The notes: generated from the letters alone by a model not told the origin. A stretch of DNA of 64,000 nucleotides from Paludifilum halophilum (GCF_002245355.1 NZ_NOWF01000004.1:62001-126000), one strand, 5' to 3'. Shown: positions 8,821-18,529, counted from the first letter of the stretch. Numbers and translations: made by a program.

Positions 8821-9318
8821 TTGAAGAAAAAGAATTCCGGATTCAATATCATCAGCGGAGATTCAACCACCCACGGCGGTTATTATACAGGGACGCTCAA
8901 CCTGAGCAATCTTTCCTCCGTTCTGATCGACGGGGACACGGCCAAGATTGATCTCGGTCTGATTCACGCTAAAAGCTCCGTCGAGCGCCGGATCAAATTT
9001 ATTCCCGACAAGGACGAAGTTCCCGATGGAAAGGACTACTGGGTGGTCTGGGTGGCGATCGACCGGGATGAAAACGGACTCCGCTACGCCGGAGCCGCGG
9101 CCTGTTACATGCTGATCGACAGGGAAGCCAAACGCGGGTGGAAGAACCTGGCGGATCATGTCAATCGGATGGATGATGCTTTAAAGCGCCGAATCAAGTT
9201 GGATCCTTTGGGAGAAAAAGAGAAAAAAGCGTTGAAAGACCTTTTAATCGAAAACAATGAAGACTTATGGAATAATTCCTCAGAGGAACTGAAAAAAGCC
9301 TTGGCCGCAGAAAAATGA
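8821..9318 (+). CDS. ywhD: YwhD family protein
   Basis: A 165-residue cytoplasmic protein matching YwhD (FNIISGDSTTHGGYYTGTLNLSNLSSV). B. subtilis has the same gene beside pbpG, speE and speB, so synteny supports the call. The function is unknown. The C-terminal 40 residues are Lys/Glu-rich. Translation starts at TTG (8821) behind AAAGGGGGG; no ATG lies nearby in frame. Confidence 0.85.
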   Translation: MKKKNSGFNIISGDSTTHGGYYTGTLNLSNLSSVLIDGDTAKIDLGLIHAKSSVERRIKFIPDKDEVPDGKDYWVVWVAIDRDENGLRYAGAAACYMLIDREAKRGWKNLADHVNRMDDALKRRIKLDPLGEKEKKALKDLLIENNEDLWNNSSEELKKALAAEK

Positions 9319-9325
9319 ACGCTGT

Positions 9326-9451
9326 GTGAACAAATGGGGCTTTGCCTTGCCCCTGTATCAGACCTGGGGTAAACTTAGATCCAGGTTTACGGAACCGCCC
9401 ACAGTGGATATCGTGGGAAAAGAGGGCGTTGTCCGAATCGTAAACGAATGA
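9326..9451 (+). CDS. Possible small protein (41 aa)
   Basis: A GTG-started frame of 41 codons between ywhD and its terminator, beginning NKWGFALPLYQTWGKLRSRF and ending DIVGKEGVVRIVNE. The composition looks protein-like and the frame ends just before a strong terminator, but no good ribosome site precedes the GTG, so translation could depend on coupling to ywhD eight bases upstream. I cannot assign a function; it could equally be an untranslated 3' region. Confidence 0.3.
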   Translation: MNKWGFALPLYQTWGKLRSRFTEPPTVDIVGKEGVVRIVNE

Positions 9452-9490
9452 GGACATGAAAGCCTGATCAAGGAACCGATTTCTAGGACA

Positions 9491-9530
9491 TCCAAGTAGC
9501 GGGCCCAGTCGGCCCGCTACTTGGATTTTT
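9491..9530 (+). terminator. Rho-independent terminator after ywhD
   Basis: Perfect 15-bp stem TCCAAGTAGCGGGCC / GGCCCGCTACTTGGA (9491-9505, 9511-9525), 5-base loop, then five T. Confidence 0.92.
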
Positions 9531-9606
9531 CAAGATAAAGACGGGTGAATCCCCCATATTCCTTTCCTCCATGGTACACCCTAAGGGCTGAAAGGAGGGG
9601 GTATCG

Positions 9607-9840
9607 ATGATCGAAGGATTTCAGGGGGAGGAGCATTACGCCCGCCATGGCGGGACCCGCTTTTCCCCGAATGCTCCTGCGGAGGAGATCAATCAGTTCG
9701 TCAGAGAACTTCCGGAGGAACGGAAGGAGACTTTTTACGAACTGTTGAAGGAACTGAGTGAAGCCGGTCTGATCACCCTGCATAACGACGGCGTTCTCGC
9801 CGATGGAGAGGGGGAAGTCGGAGGCAGCGACGAGTGCTAG
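9607..9840 (+). CDS. Hypothetical small protein (77 aa)
   Basis: A 77-residue acidic, mostly helical protein with no membrane segment. It opens MIEGFQGEEHYARHGG, then FSPNAPAEEINQFVRELPEE, and has a Leu/Glu-rich helix (KETFYELLKELSEAGLITL) that looks like a small helix-turn-helix or winged-helix fragment. A clear GGAGGGGG ribosome site precedes the ATG. I do not recognise the family. It is flanked by the ywhD terminator and a palindromic repeat, so it is probably a single-gene unit. Confidence 0.65.
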   Translation: MIEGFQGEEHYARHGGTRFSPNAPAEEINQFVRELPEERKETFYELLKELSEAGLITLHNDGVLADGEGEVGGSDEC

Positions 9841-9921
9841 GGCGTGTTTGGTAAATGGCCGAAAGTAGCGCCGAGTCGGAAATCGGCTCCCGCTCCAGTT
9901 ATCGTAATGATCAGATAGGCA
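9841..9921. repeat. Repeat segment opening GGCGTGTTTG
   Basis: About 80 non-coding bases starting GGCGTGTTTGG at the stop of the preceding gene and running into the palindromic element at 9922. The opening resembles GGCGTGTCTG at 4104. It may be one end of a mobile-element remnant; no coding trace is visible. Confidence 0.35.
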
Positions 9922-10060
9922 CTAGAAGCGTTGTGACCAAGCCCCTGTTCGGGAGGGTGGGGTTCCACACGGAGTGCCTTTGGCTCGTCAGAACAACGAA
10001 ACGAAGGGTGGAACCCCACCCCGCCCCACCAAGGATGTGCTAAAATCACAACGCTTCTAG
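9922..10060. repeat. MITE-like palindromic repeat with 15-bp terminal inverted repeats
   Basis: CTAGAAGCGTTGTGA (9922-9936) and TCACAACGCTTCTAG (10046-10060) are perfect inverted repeats. Inside, GGGTGGGGTTCCAC (9955-9968) and GTGGAACCCCACCC (10008-10021) form a second perfect 14-bp inverted repeat around a 39-base loop containing GGAGTGCCTTTGGCTCGTC. The core recurs at about 40549-40644, the right arm at about 48882-48932 and the outer end at 4241-4253. It has no coding capacity. It resembles a miniature inverted-repeat element or a REP-like repeat. Confidence 0.8.
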
Positions 10061-10083
10061 GCCCTGTGAGAAGTCCCTCATAC

Positions 10084-10118
10084 AAATGGTGGTCCGGATT
10101 AGCCGGACCACCATTTTT
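10084..10118 (+). terminator. Terminator overlapping the 3' end of pbpG
   Basis: Stem AAATGGTGGTCCGG / CCGGACCACCATTT (10084-10097, 10103-10116) with a T6 run at 10113-10118. The polarity suits rightward transcripts. The pbpG stop codon (10099-10101) lies in the loop, so the last pbpG codons form one arm. Leftward it has only a weak T tail. Confidence 0.8.
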
Positions 10119-12156
10119 TAATGCGTTCCCACAGGGAAGGGGATTTCGAAGGTTGCTCAGGTTTTGCCGGATGGAGGGAGCAGGCTTGTGTCGGCTCTGT
10201 TCCGCGGATGAAATAGGTTTTTACGGAATGGGGGCAGCTGTTGGTAGCCAGACTTTCCGTTTCCGGGTCCACCTTGACGGAGACGACTCCCTTCGGAGGT
10301 GAAAAGGTTCTGGGTGGGGATCCTTTCAGCGCTTCCCGCATATAGGTTCCCCAGATGTTGTGGGTTTGGCGGGAAGTCCCCCGGGGGAGCGGCCTGGCTC
10401 GATCGTAGCCGATCCAGACGGTGGTGGCTAAATCCGGTGTATAGCCCGAAAGCCAGGAATCCCAATCCGTACTGCCCGTTTTTCCCGCTGCCGGTCGGGG
10501 AAGCATCTGTTGGATTCGGGAGGCGGTTCCTTCCGGGGAGAACACTTTTCGCAACATATGGGTGAGTACGAAAGCCGCCGGTCGGGGGACCGCTTGTACC
10601 GCCCGGCTCCGGGATTGGGCCACCAGGTTTCCGTCAGCGTCTTCGATTCGTAAAATCGCCGTTGGAGGATGATAGACTCCACCCGCCGCCAGTGTGGTGT
10701 ACACCTGGGCCATTTCATAGGGGGAGACGGCACTGCTGCCTAGAGCCAGGGAGGGAACCGCCTTCAGGCGGCTCTTCATCCCCATTCGCTTCGCGGTCTT
10801 TACGACTGCCTTCTCCCCGAGAGAGAGGTGGGTGTGTACGGCGTAAATATTGTCGGAGGTGGCCAGGGCCTCCTCCATGGTGATCAGCCGGTTGGCGTAA
10901 CGGTTATGGTAGTTTGTCGGGCGGTAGACTCCGCCTTCATATCGAAAGGCTGTGGGTTTGCTCTCAAACCGGGTGATCGGGGTGAAACCCCGCTCCAGAG
11001 CAGTCAGATAAAGGATGGGTTTAAAGGTGGAGCCGGGCTGTCGCTTTCCGAAAACTCGGTTATACTGGGAGCGGGAATAATCTTTGCCTCCCACCATCGC
11101 TCTAATCTGTCCTGTTCCGGGTTGGATACTGATCAAGGCTCCCTGCAAACTCCCTTGATCCCCCAAATATTGGTCGAAGGCCTGTTTCGCCTTTTTTTGC
11201 ATTTCCAGATCCAGTGTCGTATAGATGTTGAGTCCTCCGCTGCGAACTTGCGCCTCGTCCAGGCCGAACTGGCTGATGGCTGTTTGTACGACATAGTCCC
11301 GGAAATAGGGAGCTTTGGCAGGAGTCGGTTCAGGCGGTTTCGCATAGACAAGGGTTTGTTGTTTGGCCTTGGTCGCCTCTTTCTCGGTGATGGCGCCCGA
11401 CTGCACCATTTGATCCAGAATGGCATGTTGACGCTTGGAAGCTCGGCGGGGATTTTCCAGCGGAGAGTACCATTTGGGCCCTCGGGGGATTCCGGCCAGC
11501 ATCGCACTTTCCGCTAATGTCAGGTCGCCGGCTTTTTTGCCGAAGTAGGTTTGGGCCGCCCGTTCCGCACCGTAAGCTCCGTTGCCGTAGTAGATTTTAT
11601 TGAGATACATTTCCAGGATTTCATCCTTGGAGTAATGCAACTCCAACTGGGCGGTTAAAGCCGCTTCTTTCAGTTTACGGGAAAAGGTCCGATCGTGAGT
11701 CAGGTACAGATTGCGGGCCAGCTGTTGGGTGATCGTGCTGGCTCCCTGGGTGACTTGTCCGGACTTCAGGTTGGCCCAGGCCGCCCGAAGGATTCCTCGG
11801 GGGGAAAACCCCCAGTGCTCATAAAACCTCCGATCTTCCACGGCTAGAGTGGCGTCAATCAGAGAGTCGGATACCTGGTCCAGCCGTACAGGCTCCCGGT
11901 GTTCTCCTTTATCCAGATGGTCGATCACCTGACCCCGAATGTCATAAATCTGGCTTGTCATCCGAATTTCCGGTGGGGGGAGGGGTTTCGACTGAAGATA
12001 AAGAATCGTGATCAGAGCCATCGCCGCCGTGGCGAGAAGGGTGATAAGGATCCATCGGGCGATCCTTTTGCCCCGGTTCCACCAACGGACGAAGGGTATT
12101 TCCTCCCAATGCCGGGAGGAATCCGGCGGCAGGGAACGGTCCATATCATCGCCCAT
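10099..12156 (-). CDS. pbpG: Class A penicillin-binding protein (PBP1A family), PbpG-like
   Basis: A 685-residue bifunctional peptidoglycan synthase. One membrane helix (about 33-54) anchors it. The GT51 glycosyltransferase (about 80-255) has catalytic EDRRFYEHWG near 107 and QGASTITQQLARN near 137-149. The transpeptidase has Ser376-xx-Lys379 (PGSTFKPI), SDN at 434-436 and KTGS at 559. It polymerises and cross-links peptidoglycan outside the membrane. B. subtilis PbpG (YwhE) sits at the same place between ywhD and speE and is used in spore peptidoglycan; the assignment to PbpG rests on this synteny. The gene is in the opposite orientation to its neighbours here. GGGGGGTGAG precedes the ATG. 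Confidence 0.92.
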   Translation of the reverse strand: MGDDMDRSLPPDSSRHWEEIPFVRWWNRGKRIARWILITLLATAAMALITILYLQSKPLPPPEIRMTSQIYDIRGQVIDHLDKGEHREPVRLDQVSDSLIDATLAVEDRRFYEHWGFSPRGILRAAWANLKSGQVTQGASTITQQLARNLYLTHDRTFSRKLKEAALTAQLELHYSKDEILEMYLNKIYYGNGAYGAERAAQTYFGKKAGDLTLAESAMLAGIPRGPKWYSPLENPRRASKRQHAILDQMVQSGAITEKEATKAKQQTLVYAKPPEPTPAKAPYFRDYVVQTAISQFGLDEAQVRSGGLNIYTTLDLEMQKKAKQAFDQYLGDQGSLQGALISIQPGTGQIRAMVGGKDYSRSQYNRVFGKRQPGSTFKPILYLTALERGFTPITRFESKPTAFRYEGGVYRPTNYHNRYANRLITMEEALATSDNIYAVHTHLSLGEKAVVKTAKRMGMKSRLKAVPSLALGSSAVSPYEMAQVYTTLAAGGVYHPPTAILRIEDADGNLVAQSRSRAVQAVPRPAAFVLTHMLRKVFSPEGTASRIQQMLPRPAAGKTGSTDWDSWLSGYTPDLATTVWIGYDRARPLPRGTSRQTHNIWGTYMREALKGSPPRTFSPPKGVVSVKVDPETESLATNSCPHSVKTYFIRGTEPTQACSLHPAKPEQPSKSPSLWERIKKWWSG

Positions 12157-12484
12157 CCCGACTCACCCCCCTGTCTTATGGGTTCATCTGCGAAGCAAAA
12201 CGGGTAATCCGAGCTGACGGATGACAACAGCAGAAATGATTCGGACCTACATTTTCCTGTATCATACGGCTCTTTCAATCTCTTAGTATGGTTGAGCTTG
12301 CGAGGGGATATACACCCTGCATTTCTTTCCGAAAGAGAGGGTTTGTGTCCGGTCTTCAGTTGGATTATCCTATAGGGAGGTTTATCGTGCCGCACCCCCG
12401 GAGATAGGGATCAAACAGATTCAAGTTGCTTGAAGAGGCCATGGATTGGGACCATCGGACAAGTTGGAAGGGAAGAGTTGAACC
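12157..12484. other. Divergent intergenic region, pbpG / speE
   Basis: About 330 bases without a credible gene. It must carry the promoters of pbpG (leftward) and speE-speB (rightward). I see no clear known operator. Short AT-rich hexamers such as TATCAT (12261-12266) are possible -10 elements. Confidence 0.4.
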
Positions 12485-13318
12485 ATGGATATGGAATTGT
12501 GGTACACAGAGAAACAGACACCGGATTTCGGTATGACTTGTAAAATCAATCGAACACTGCACCATGAACAGACGGAATATCAAACCTTGGATGTCATCGA
12601 AACCGGTCAGTTCGGCCGCATGCTGGTTCTGGACGGCATGGTGATGACGACAGATCGGGACGAATTCGTCTATCATGAGATGCTGACTCATGTAGGGATG
12701 GTGACCCACCCTCATCCGAAGCGGGTTTTGGTCATCGGCGGCGGTGACGGGGGAGTGATCCGCGAGGTGTTGAAACATCCCGCAGTGGAAGAGGCGACCC
12801 TGTGTGAAATCGATCGCCGGGTGGTGGAAGTCTCCCAGGAGTACTTTCCGGGCATCGCCGGAGCTCTCTCCGATTCCCGGGTCAACCTATGTTTTGAAGA
12901 CGGAGTCCAACATATCGAAGCTCACTCGGACACCTATGATGTGATTCTGGTGGACTCGACAGAACCGATCGGACCGGCGGCGGGTCTGTTTCAAGAGTCC
13001 TTTTATCGCGGAATTTACCGGTCTTTGCGCCGGGATGGTGTGATGGTAGCCCAGACGGAATCCCCCTGGTTCAACCGGGACCTGATCGCCCGCGTTTACC
13101 GCGATATTTCCGGCTTGTTTCCGGTTACCCGGTTCTATACTGCCAGTATTCCCACCTATCCCAGCGGTTTGTGGAGTTTTACCCTGGGATCCAAGGAACG
13201 GGATCCTTTGGCTGTGGATCCAACGGAAACAGCACCGCCGGAGACGAAATATTACCATCCATCCATGCACCCATCCTTGTTCCAGCTGCCCCGATTTGTA
13301 GCGGAACTGACGGAATAA
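12485..13318 (+). CDS. speE: Spermidine synthase SpeE
   Basis: A 277-residue aminopropyltransferase that makes spermidine from putrescine and decarboxylated S-adenosylmethionine. It has the N-terminal beta domain ([17 protein letters not shown]), the nucleotide loop [18 protein letters not shown] near residue 80, and the gate/catalytic segment [14 protein letters not shown] near 156. [13 protein letters not shown] near the C-terminus is also conserved. It is the first gene of a polyamine pair with speB 15 bases downstream. The ATG at 12485 follows GGAAGGGAAG. Confidence 0.95.
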   Translation: MDMELWYTEKQTPDFGMTCKINRTLHHEQTEYQTLDVIETGQFGRMLVLDGMVMTTDRDEFVYHEMLTHVGMVTHPHPKRVLVIGGGDGGVIREVLKHPAVEEATLCEIDRRVVEVSQEYFPGIAGALSDSRVNLCFEDGVQHIEAHSDTYDVILVDSTEPIGPAAGLFQESFYRGIYRSLRRDGVMVAQTESPWFNRDLIARVYRDISGLFPVTRFYTASIPTYPSGLWSFTLGSKERDPLAVDPTETAPPETKYYHPSMHPSLFQLPRFVAELTE

Positions 13319-13333
13319 AGGGAGGAAGAGACG

Positions 13334-14206
13334 ATGCGGTTTGACGAAGCCTACTCCGGTAACGTGTTTATCGGAGCCACACCGAACTTGGAAGAATCGG
13401 ATACGGTGATATACGGAATGCCGATGGATTGGACGGCCAGTTTCCGCCCCGGCTCCCGTTTTGGACCGAAACGGATCCGCGAGTCCTCTCTGGTGCTGGA
13501 GGAATACAGTCCGTCCCTGGATCGGGATTTATCGGAGCTGAAATATTACGATGCCGGGGACATTCCGCTCCCCTTCGGGAATCCAGAGAAGAGTATCGCT
13601 CAAATCGGCGGTTTTGTGGCCGAAGTGCTGAAACAAAAGAAGATGCCGGTGGGTCTTGGCGGGGAACACTTGGTGACTTGGCCCGCAGTGAGGGAGGTCC
13701 ACCGAGTTTATCCGGAGCTGGCCGTCATCCAGCTGGATGCCCATGCCGATCTTCGGACGGATTACGAAGGAGAGATTCTCTCCCATGCGACACCGCTCAG
13801 GAAAATCGTCCAACTTTTGGGTGCGGAGCATGTCTTTCAATTCGGGATCCGCTCCGGAACCCGAGAGGAATTCCAATACGCCGAAAAGGAGAAGATCCCC
13901 TTCTATCCCTTCGAGGTGCTGCGTCCTCTGAAGGAAGTGCTTCCCCGTTTGCGCGGACGTCCCGTATACGTCACCGTGGATATCGATGTCCTGGATCCCG
14001 CCTTCGCCCCGGGAACCGGAACCCCGGAACCCGGAGGGATTACGACGGTGGAATTGCTGAAATCGATCGAGGCCATCGCCCGTTCCGGTGCGGAGATTGT
14101 CGGAGCCGATCTGGTAGAGGTGGCTCCGGGCAGCGATCCCACTGAGCAAACACCGGTGGTGGGAGCGAAAGTACTGCGCGAGATGCTGTTGGGTTTCAGC
14201 CGGTGA
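13334..14206 (+). CDS. speB: Agmatinase SpeB
   Basis: A 290-residue ureohydrolase converting agmatine to putrescine and urea, feeding SpeE. Manganese-binding motifs are visible: GLGGEHLVTWP (near 117), QLDAHADLR (near 137) and VTVDIDVLDPAFAPGTGTPE (near 215-234). Length and motif order fit bacterial agmatinases and not arginase. GGGAGGAAGAG precedes the ATG. It is co-transcribed with speE. Confidence 0.95.
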   Translation: MRFDEAYSGNVFIGATPNLEESDTVIYGMPMDWTASFRPGSRFGPKRIRESSLVLEEYSPSLDRDLSELKYYDAGDIPLPFGNPEKSIAQIGGFVAEVLKQKKMPVGLGGEHLVTWPAVREVHRVYPELAVIQLDAHADLRTDYEGEILSHATPLRKIVQLLGAEHVFQFGIRSGTREEFQYAEKEKIPFYPFEVLRPLKEVLPRLRGRPVYVTVDIDVLDPAFAPGTGTPEPGGITTVELLKSIEAIARSGAEIVGADLVEVAPGSDPTEQTPVVGAKVLREMLLGFSR

Positions 14207-14323
14207 CTGTAAAGACGGAGTGAGTGGATTCGCTTCCCTCCGCTTTTGGAAGGGAAGTTTGTTGTTCATTGGAAGCAGAGGGGTTGTCGTGGTAAACTAC
14301 AATACATCGGAAAGGAGCGCCCG

Positions 14324-14752
14324 TTGTTGATACCGATCCGTCTGGAGATTCAATCCTCCATTGATCCCGGGGAAAGGGAGGATGTCCAGTCCATCGAGCA
14401 AGATCTGAAAGGACATTTTGAAAAACGGGACAAACACTGGGTTTTGCGATATACGGAGAAACCGGGTACCGAGGAAGAGGTACGCACGACGGTCAAGGCC
14501 GGGGAGGAAGAGGTCGTGGTAATCCGGCAGGGAATGGTCGCTTATCGGACGACTTACCGGCCGGGCTCAAGGACCTACAGCCTGATTGAAACCCCAGGCG
14601 GCACGTCGGAGATGGAAATCAATACCCTGGACTATCAATGGACCGGGGACGAGGGGAGCGGATCCATCCGCTTTTCCTTCCAACTGCGCATGGAGGGAGA
14701 GGAGATGGGCCGCTACCAGCTACAGATCCAGTGGACGGAGGTGCCCGCTTAG
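14324..14752 (+). CDS. ywiB: YwiB family protein (DUF1934)
   Basis: A 142-residue beta-rich protein of the YwiB/DUF1934 family, with the lipocalin-like pattern seen in [18 protein letters not shown] and [20 protein letters not shown]. Its position directly before argS matches B. subtilis ywiB-argS. Function is unknown. TTG at 14324 is chosen because AAAGGAG lies six bases upstream; the adjacent TTG at 14327 is equally possible. The open frame continues upstream to 14246 but lacks a ribosome site there. One base separates its stop from argS. Confidence 0.8.
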   Translation: MLIPIRLEIQSSIDPGEREDVQSIEQDLKGHFEKRDKHWVLRYTEKPGTEEEVRTTVKAGEEEVVVIRQGMVAYRTTYRPGSRTYSLIETPGGTSEMEINTLDYQWTGDEGSGSIRFSFQLRMEGEEMGRYQLQIQWTEVPA

Positions 14753-14753
14753 A

Positions 14754-16475
14754 ATGAATGCATTGGAACGGATGAAAGAAACGTTGAAACAGGAAATCCG
14801 GGATGCGGTGGTAAACGCCGGCCTGGCTGCTCCGGAACAAGTTCCGGAAGCCGTGTTGGAGGTGCCTCGGGAGAAGTCCCACGGGGATCTCGCTACCAAC
14901 ATGGCGATGCAGCTGGCCCGGATTGCCAAAAAAAATCCGCGGCAGATCGCCGAGGAGATCATTTCCCAAATCGATCGGGATAAGGCCTTCGTCAAAGAGA
15001 TTCAGGTCGCCGGCCCCGGCTTTATCAATTTTTTCATCAACCGTTCGTATCTGACGCAAGTGTTGATAGAGATGGCGGAAGCGAAGGACCGGTATGGCCG
15101 GACGAACACTGGCGAAGGGGAACGGGTGCTGGTGGAGTTTGTCAGCGCCAACCCCACGGGAAATCTCCATTTGGGCCATGCCAGGGGTGCCGCCATCGGG
15201 GATGTCCTCTGCAATGTCCTGGAGACGGCCGGTTATGATGTGACGCGGGAATACTATGTGAACGACGCCGGGAATCAGATGAACCTGATGGCTCTCTCTC
15301 TTCAGGCCCGTTATTTGGAAGCCTTGGGCAAGGAGGCTCCTTTTCCCGAAGACGGGTACCGCGGTCAGGATATCGCAAAAATCGGCCGAACATTGGCGGA
15401 GGAAGAAGGCGATCGGCTGGTCCGAATGGACGAGGAGGAGCGCCTTCATTACCTGCGGCAGTACGGATTGAATCACCTGCTGGCTAAGATCAAAGAGGAC
15501 TTGGGCCGCTACCGGGTTCATATCGACAGTTGGTTTTCCGAAACTTCCCTTCACGAATCGGGGGCTGTGGAGGAAGTGACGAAGGAGTTGTCCCGGCGGG
15601 GAAAGACTTATGAAAAGGACGGGGCGCTCTGGTTGAAATCCGCGGAATACGGAGACGACAAAGACCGTGTTCTTATCAAACAGGATGGGGCCTTTACCTA
15701 CATTACCCCGGACATCGCTTATCACCGCGATAAATACGAGCGGGGCTTCGACCGGATCGTCAATATCTTCGGAGCGGATCACCACGGGTATGTTCCCCGG
15801 ATCAAAGCGGCGATGGCCGCATTGGGTTTTGATCCGGACCGGATGGCCTTCCTGATTACGCAGATGGTGAAGCTGTATCAGGGCGGCGAACGGGTAAAGA
15901 TGTCCAAACGGACCGGAAAGGCGATCACGATGGTCGACTTGATGGAAGAGGTCGGAGTGGATGCTACTCGCTACATTTTTGCGATGAGAAGCCCGGATTC
16001 TCATCTCGACTTCGATATGGATCTGGCTGTCTCTCAGTCCAATGAAAATCCGGTTTTCTATGTACAATACGCCTTCGCCCGGATCAACAGCGTTTTCCGC
16101 CAGGCTTCAACGCGGGGGATTCCCTTGGAGCAGAGTGTGATCCGGGAATCAAACAGCCATGGAACGATTTCGATTCCTCGGGTGGATCCGGACAGTCTCT
16201 GTGCTCTCCGGGAGGAGCAGGAATATGACCTCCTGCAAAAACTGGCGGAATTCCCCGGCGAGATTGCCGTCGCCGCAGAGCAGATGGCTCCCCACCGGGT
16301 GGTTCGTTACCTGCACGAACTGGCGACTCAGTTCCACAGCTATTACAATGCTCACCGGGCCATCAGTGAAGACGAGCGACTGACCCGGGCCCGCCTGACC
16401 CTTTTCGCCGGAGTGGCCCAGGTATTAAGCATCGGCCTCGCCATGATCGGTGTCAGCGCCCCGGAAGAGATGTAA
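14754..16475 (+). CDS. argS: Arginyl-tRNA synthetase
   Basis: A 573-residue class I aminoacyl-tRNA synthetase. It has the Arg-tRNA-recognition N-domain, the HIGH signature as [14 protein letters not shown] near residue 125, and the KMSKS signature as [11 protein letters not shown] near 383. The C-terminal DALR anticodon-binding domain ends [17 protein letters not shown]. The ATG at 14754, one base after the ywiB stop, is preceded by GGAGGT inside ywiB, so the two are translationally linked. The reading frame is open upstream in ywiB but that is out of the family's length. Confidence 0.96.
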   Translation: MNALERMKETLKQEIRDAVVNAGLAAPEQVPEAVLEVPREKSHGDLATNMAMQLARIAKKNPRQIAEEIISQIDRDKAFVKEIQVAGPGFINFFINRSYLTQVLIEMAEAKDRYGRTNTGEGERVLVEFVSANPTGNLHLGHARGAAIGDVLCNVLETAGYDVTREYYVNDAGNQMNLMALSLQARYLEALGKEAPFPEDGYRGQDIAKIGRTLAEEEGDRLVRMDEEERLHYLRQYGLNHLLAKIKEDLGRYRVHIDSWFSETSLHESGAVEEVTKELSRRGKTYEKDGALWLKSAEYGDDKDRVLIKQDGAFTYITPDIAYHRDKYERGFDRIVNIFGADHHGYVPRIKAAMAALGFDPDRMAFLITQMVKLYQGGERVKMSKRTGKAITMVDLMEEVGVDATRYIFAMRSPDSHLDFDMDLAVSQSNENPVFYVQYAFARINSVFRQASTRGIPLEQSVIRESNSHGTISIPRVDPDSLCALREEQEYDLLQKLAEFPGEIAVAAEQMAPHRVVRYLHELATQFHSYYNAHRAISEDERLTRARLTLFAGVAQVLSIGLAMIGVSAPEEM

Positions 16476-16531
16476 AAGGCATCAATAAGCAATCCCCAAA
16501 TGCAGTATCCGCTTTGACAAGGCGGGAATAT

Positions 16532-16559
16532 CCCGAGCCCCTGGGGTCTCGGGTTTTTT
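16532..16559 (+). terminator. Terminator after argS
   Basis: Stem CCCGAGCCC / GGGTCTCGGG with a one-base bulge, followed by a run of six T. Confidence 0.85.
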
Positions 16560-16588
16560 ATGTACGTAAATGGAGGAAGATTCGGTCA

Positions 16589-16621
16589 TAAAAAATCCGC
16601 CGAACATTTGACGTCGGCGGA
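16589..16621 (-). terminator. Terminator for the leftward small gene
   Basis: TCCGCCGA / TCGGCGGA (16596-16603, 16614-16621). Read leftward, the hairpin is followed by TTTTTT (complement of 16590-16595). It therefore ends a minus-strand transcript, supporting the small gene at 16688. Confidence 0.75.
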
Positions 16622-16687
16622 AATTCCGATGCTTCTATCTATCTCTCAGTCCGGTGTATGAACAGTCCTCCTGTCAGGTGTGCGCGA

Positions 16688-16780
16688 TCAGATGCCGAAG
16701 AACAACAGTCCACAAGCCATAAACGCACCTGCAACCGCAAAAGAATAGATCAAAGCAATCACCTGGTTGTCGCTGGACAT
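16688..16780 (-). CDS. Small single-helix membrane protein (30 aa)
   Basis: A 30-residue frame, MSSDNQVIALIYSFAVAGAF followed by MACGLLFFGI, forming one membrane helix. The ATG at 16780 is chosen because AAGGTGGG lies seven bases upstream; longer forms starting at 16870 lack a ribosome site. A minus-strand terminator lies about 65 bases downstream, so this is a self-contained unit. I do not recognise the family. Single-helix proteins of this size often modulate larger membrane complexes, but nothing here shows a partner. Confidence 0.5.
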   Translation of the reverse strand: MSSDNQVIALIYSFAVAGAFMACGLLFFGI

Positions 16781-17135
16781 TTTCTTTCCCACCTTCTCAT
16801 CTTCCTTCATCCACTCCATGAAGGGTTTGGTCACTGTCCGATACAGGAGTGGGGTCGCTGAACAGCCCATCGAATCATAACATCTTCTTCCCGGGATTTC
16901 AAAGAGAAAATGACTCCCCTTTTATAGACGGTTCATGGGGAATGATAAAAATTTTGAATCGATCAGTAGCCGAGAAAATAAAGAGGATAAAAGAAGACGG
17001 AATTCATTGAAAAGTTAAATCGATTCCATATATGATCAATAGTGGACAAGGTGGTATCCAAAATGGGGAAAACCGTTCGCTCGGGTTTTCTCGGAAGGCG
17101 AACAGGTGATCCGCAGACGAAAGGGGAGGAGATCG

Positions 17136-18419
17136 ATGAAAGTCAGGCGATGGACAGCGGTAGGGGTGGCCTTCCTGTTGGCAGTCGTTTCGATGCCCCT
17201 GGCGGCGATGGGGGAGGAGTCCAGTCCTTCATCGGAACCGAAGGGGGAGAAACGCAGTTTTTATCGGGTGGATGGAGTGGATACCCGGGAGGAGCGGACG
17301 GAGTTGGTCCGCGCCGGGCTTGCCATTGAGGAAGTCGGGGATGACTACGTCGTCGTGATGGCGAATTCCAGAGAGGCGAAGAAAATCAAAGGGCTGGGTT
17401 TTGAGCCTGAACTGCAGATGATGCCGATGGACTTCCCGCCCGGTGATTCGGAATACCACAACTATGACGAGATGGTGGCGGAAATTCAGCGAACGGCCCG
17501 GGAGCACCCCGACCTCGTCAAAACGTTCAGTATTGGACAATCCTATGAAGGACGTGAATTGTGGGCGGCGAAAATCAGCGACAACCCGGACCGGGACGAA
17601 GACGAGCCGGAAGTGCTCTTCGTCGGTCAACATCACGCCCGGGAGCATTTGACGGTGGAGATGGCTCTGTACATCCTGAAGTTATACACCGACTCCTACG
17701 GCAGTGACTCCCGCATTACCGATCTGGTCGACTCTCGTGAGATTTTTGTGGTATTTAGTGTGAACCCCGACGGAAGCGAATACGATATCCGGGATGACAG
17801 CTACAGCTACTGGAGGAAAAACCGGCAGCCCAACGGAGGTTCCCGTTATATCGGTACGGATTTGAACCGCAATTTCGGCTACAAGTGGGGGTGCTGCGGC
17901 GGTTCCAGCGGTTGGCCGAGCAGTGAGACCTATCGCGGCGATTCCCCCTTTTCGGCTCCGGAAACCGCCCGTCTTCGGGACTTTATTCAGAGCCGCGTAG
18001 TGGACGGTGAACAGCAGATCAAGACAGCGATTACCTTTCACACCTACAGTGAGCTGATTCTTTGGCCCTATGGCTACACTTATGATGATACCCCGTCGGA
18101 TATGTCTGCCGACGACTATGCTGTTTTTGAGACGATGGGCCGGGCCATGGGACGGACGAACGGATATACGGCACAGCAGTCCAGCGATTTGTACATCACC
18201 GATGGCGATATGGTGGACTGGGCTTACGGTGACCAAGGCATTTTCGCCTTTACTTTCGAAATGTATCCCAAAACGTCCAATCCAGGCTTTTACCCGCCGG
18301 ATGAAGTCATCGATCGGGAGACGAGCCGCAACCGGGAGGCGGTTCTTTACCTTACCGAACAAGCGGAGTGTCCGTACCGGACAATCGGAAAAGAAGGTCA
18401 GTATTGCCAGGCCGAATAA
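17136..18419 (+). CDS. Secreted M14 zinc carboxypeptidase (carboxypeptidase T-like)
   Basis: A 427-residue secreted metallopeptidase. A signal peptide covers about residues 1-25, followed by a propeptide of about 75 residues. The catalytic domain has the zinc ligands in [12 protein letters not shown], the third ligand in TFHTYSELI, and the catalytic Glu in [29 protein letters not shown] carries the substrate Asn-Arg pair and a vicinal Cys pair. The layout matches carboxypeptidase T of Thermoactinomyces vulgaris, which removes C-terminal residues of broad specificity. The ATG at 17136 follows AGGGGAGGAG; an upstream in-frame start at 17106 is less likely. It could supply amino acids, including lysine, for catabolism. 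Confidence 0.92.
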   Translation: MKVRRWTAVGVAFLLAVVSMPLAAMGEESSPSSEPKGEKRSFYRVDGVDTREERTELVRAGLAIEEVGDDYVVVMANSREAKKIKGLGFEPELQMMPMDFPPGDSEYHNYDEMVAEIQRTAREHPDLVKTFSIGQSYEGRELWAAKISDNPDRDEDEPEVLFVGQHHAREHLTVEMALYILKLYTDSYGSDSRITDLVDSREIFVVFSVNPDGSEYDIRDDSYSYWRKNRQPNGGSRYIGTDLNRNFGYKWGCCGGSSGWPSSETYRGDSPFSAPETARLRDFIQSRVVDGEQQIKTAITFHTYSELILWPYGYTYDDTPSDMSADDYAVFETMGRAMGRTNGYTAQQSSDLYITDGDMVDWAYGDQGIFAFTFEMYPKTSNPGFYPPDEVIDRETSRNREAVLYLTEQAECPYRTIGKEGQYCQAE

Positions 18420-18529
18420 AAAGGAATCCATAGATAGCCAATGGGGAATCCCGTAACCGGGGTTCCCCAAGTTAATGAGGCAGACCCCCTGCCCAATATC
18501 TAGTGTCCCATCTGGTAACCAAGTTGGGA

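Noticed and set aside
9841-10060. Insertion sequence with transposase
   Set aside because: No frame in the repeat or its flanks encodes a transposase motif; only a small non-autonomous repeat can be supported.
14619-16067. A 482-codon minus-strand frame inside argS
   Set aside because: Antisense shadow of argS; the sense strand has all synthetase motifs.
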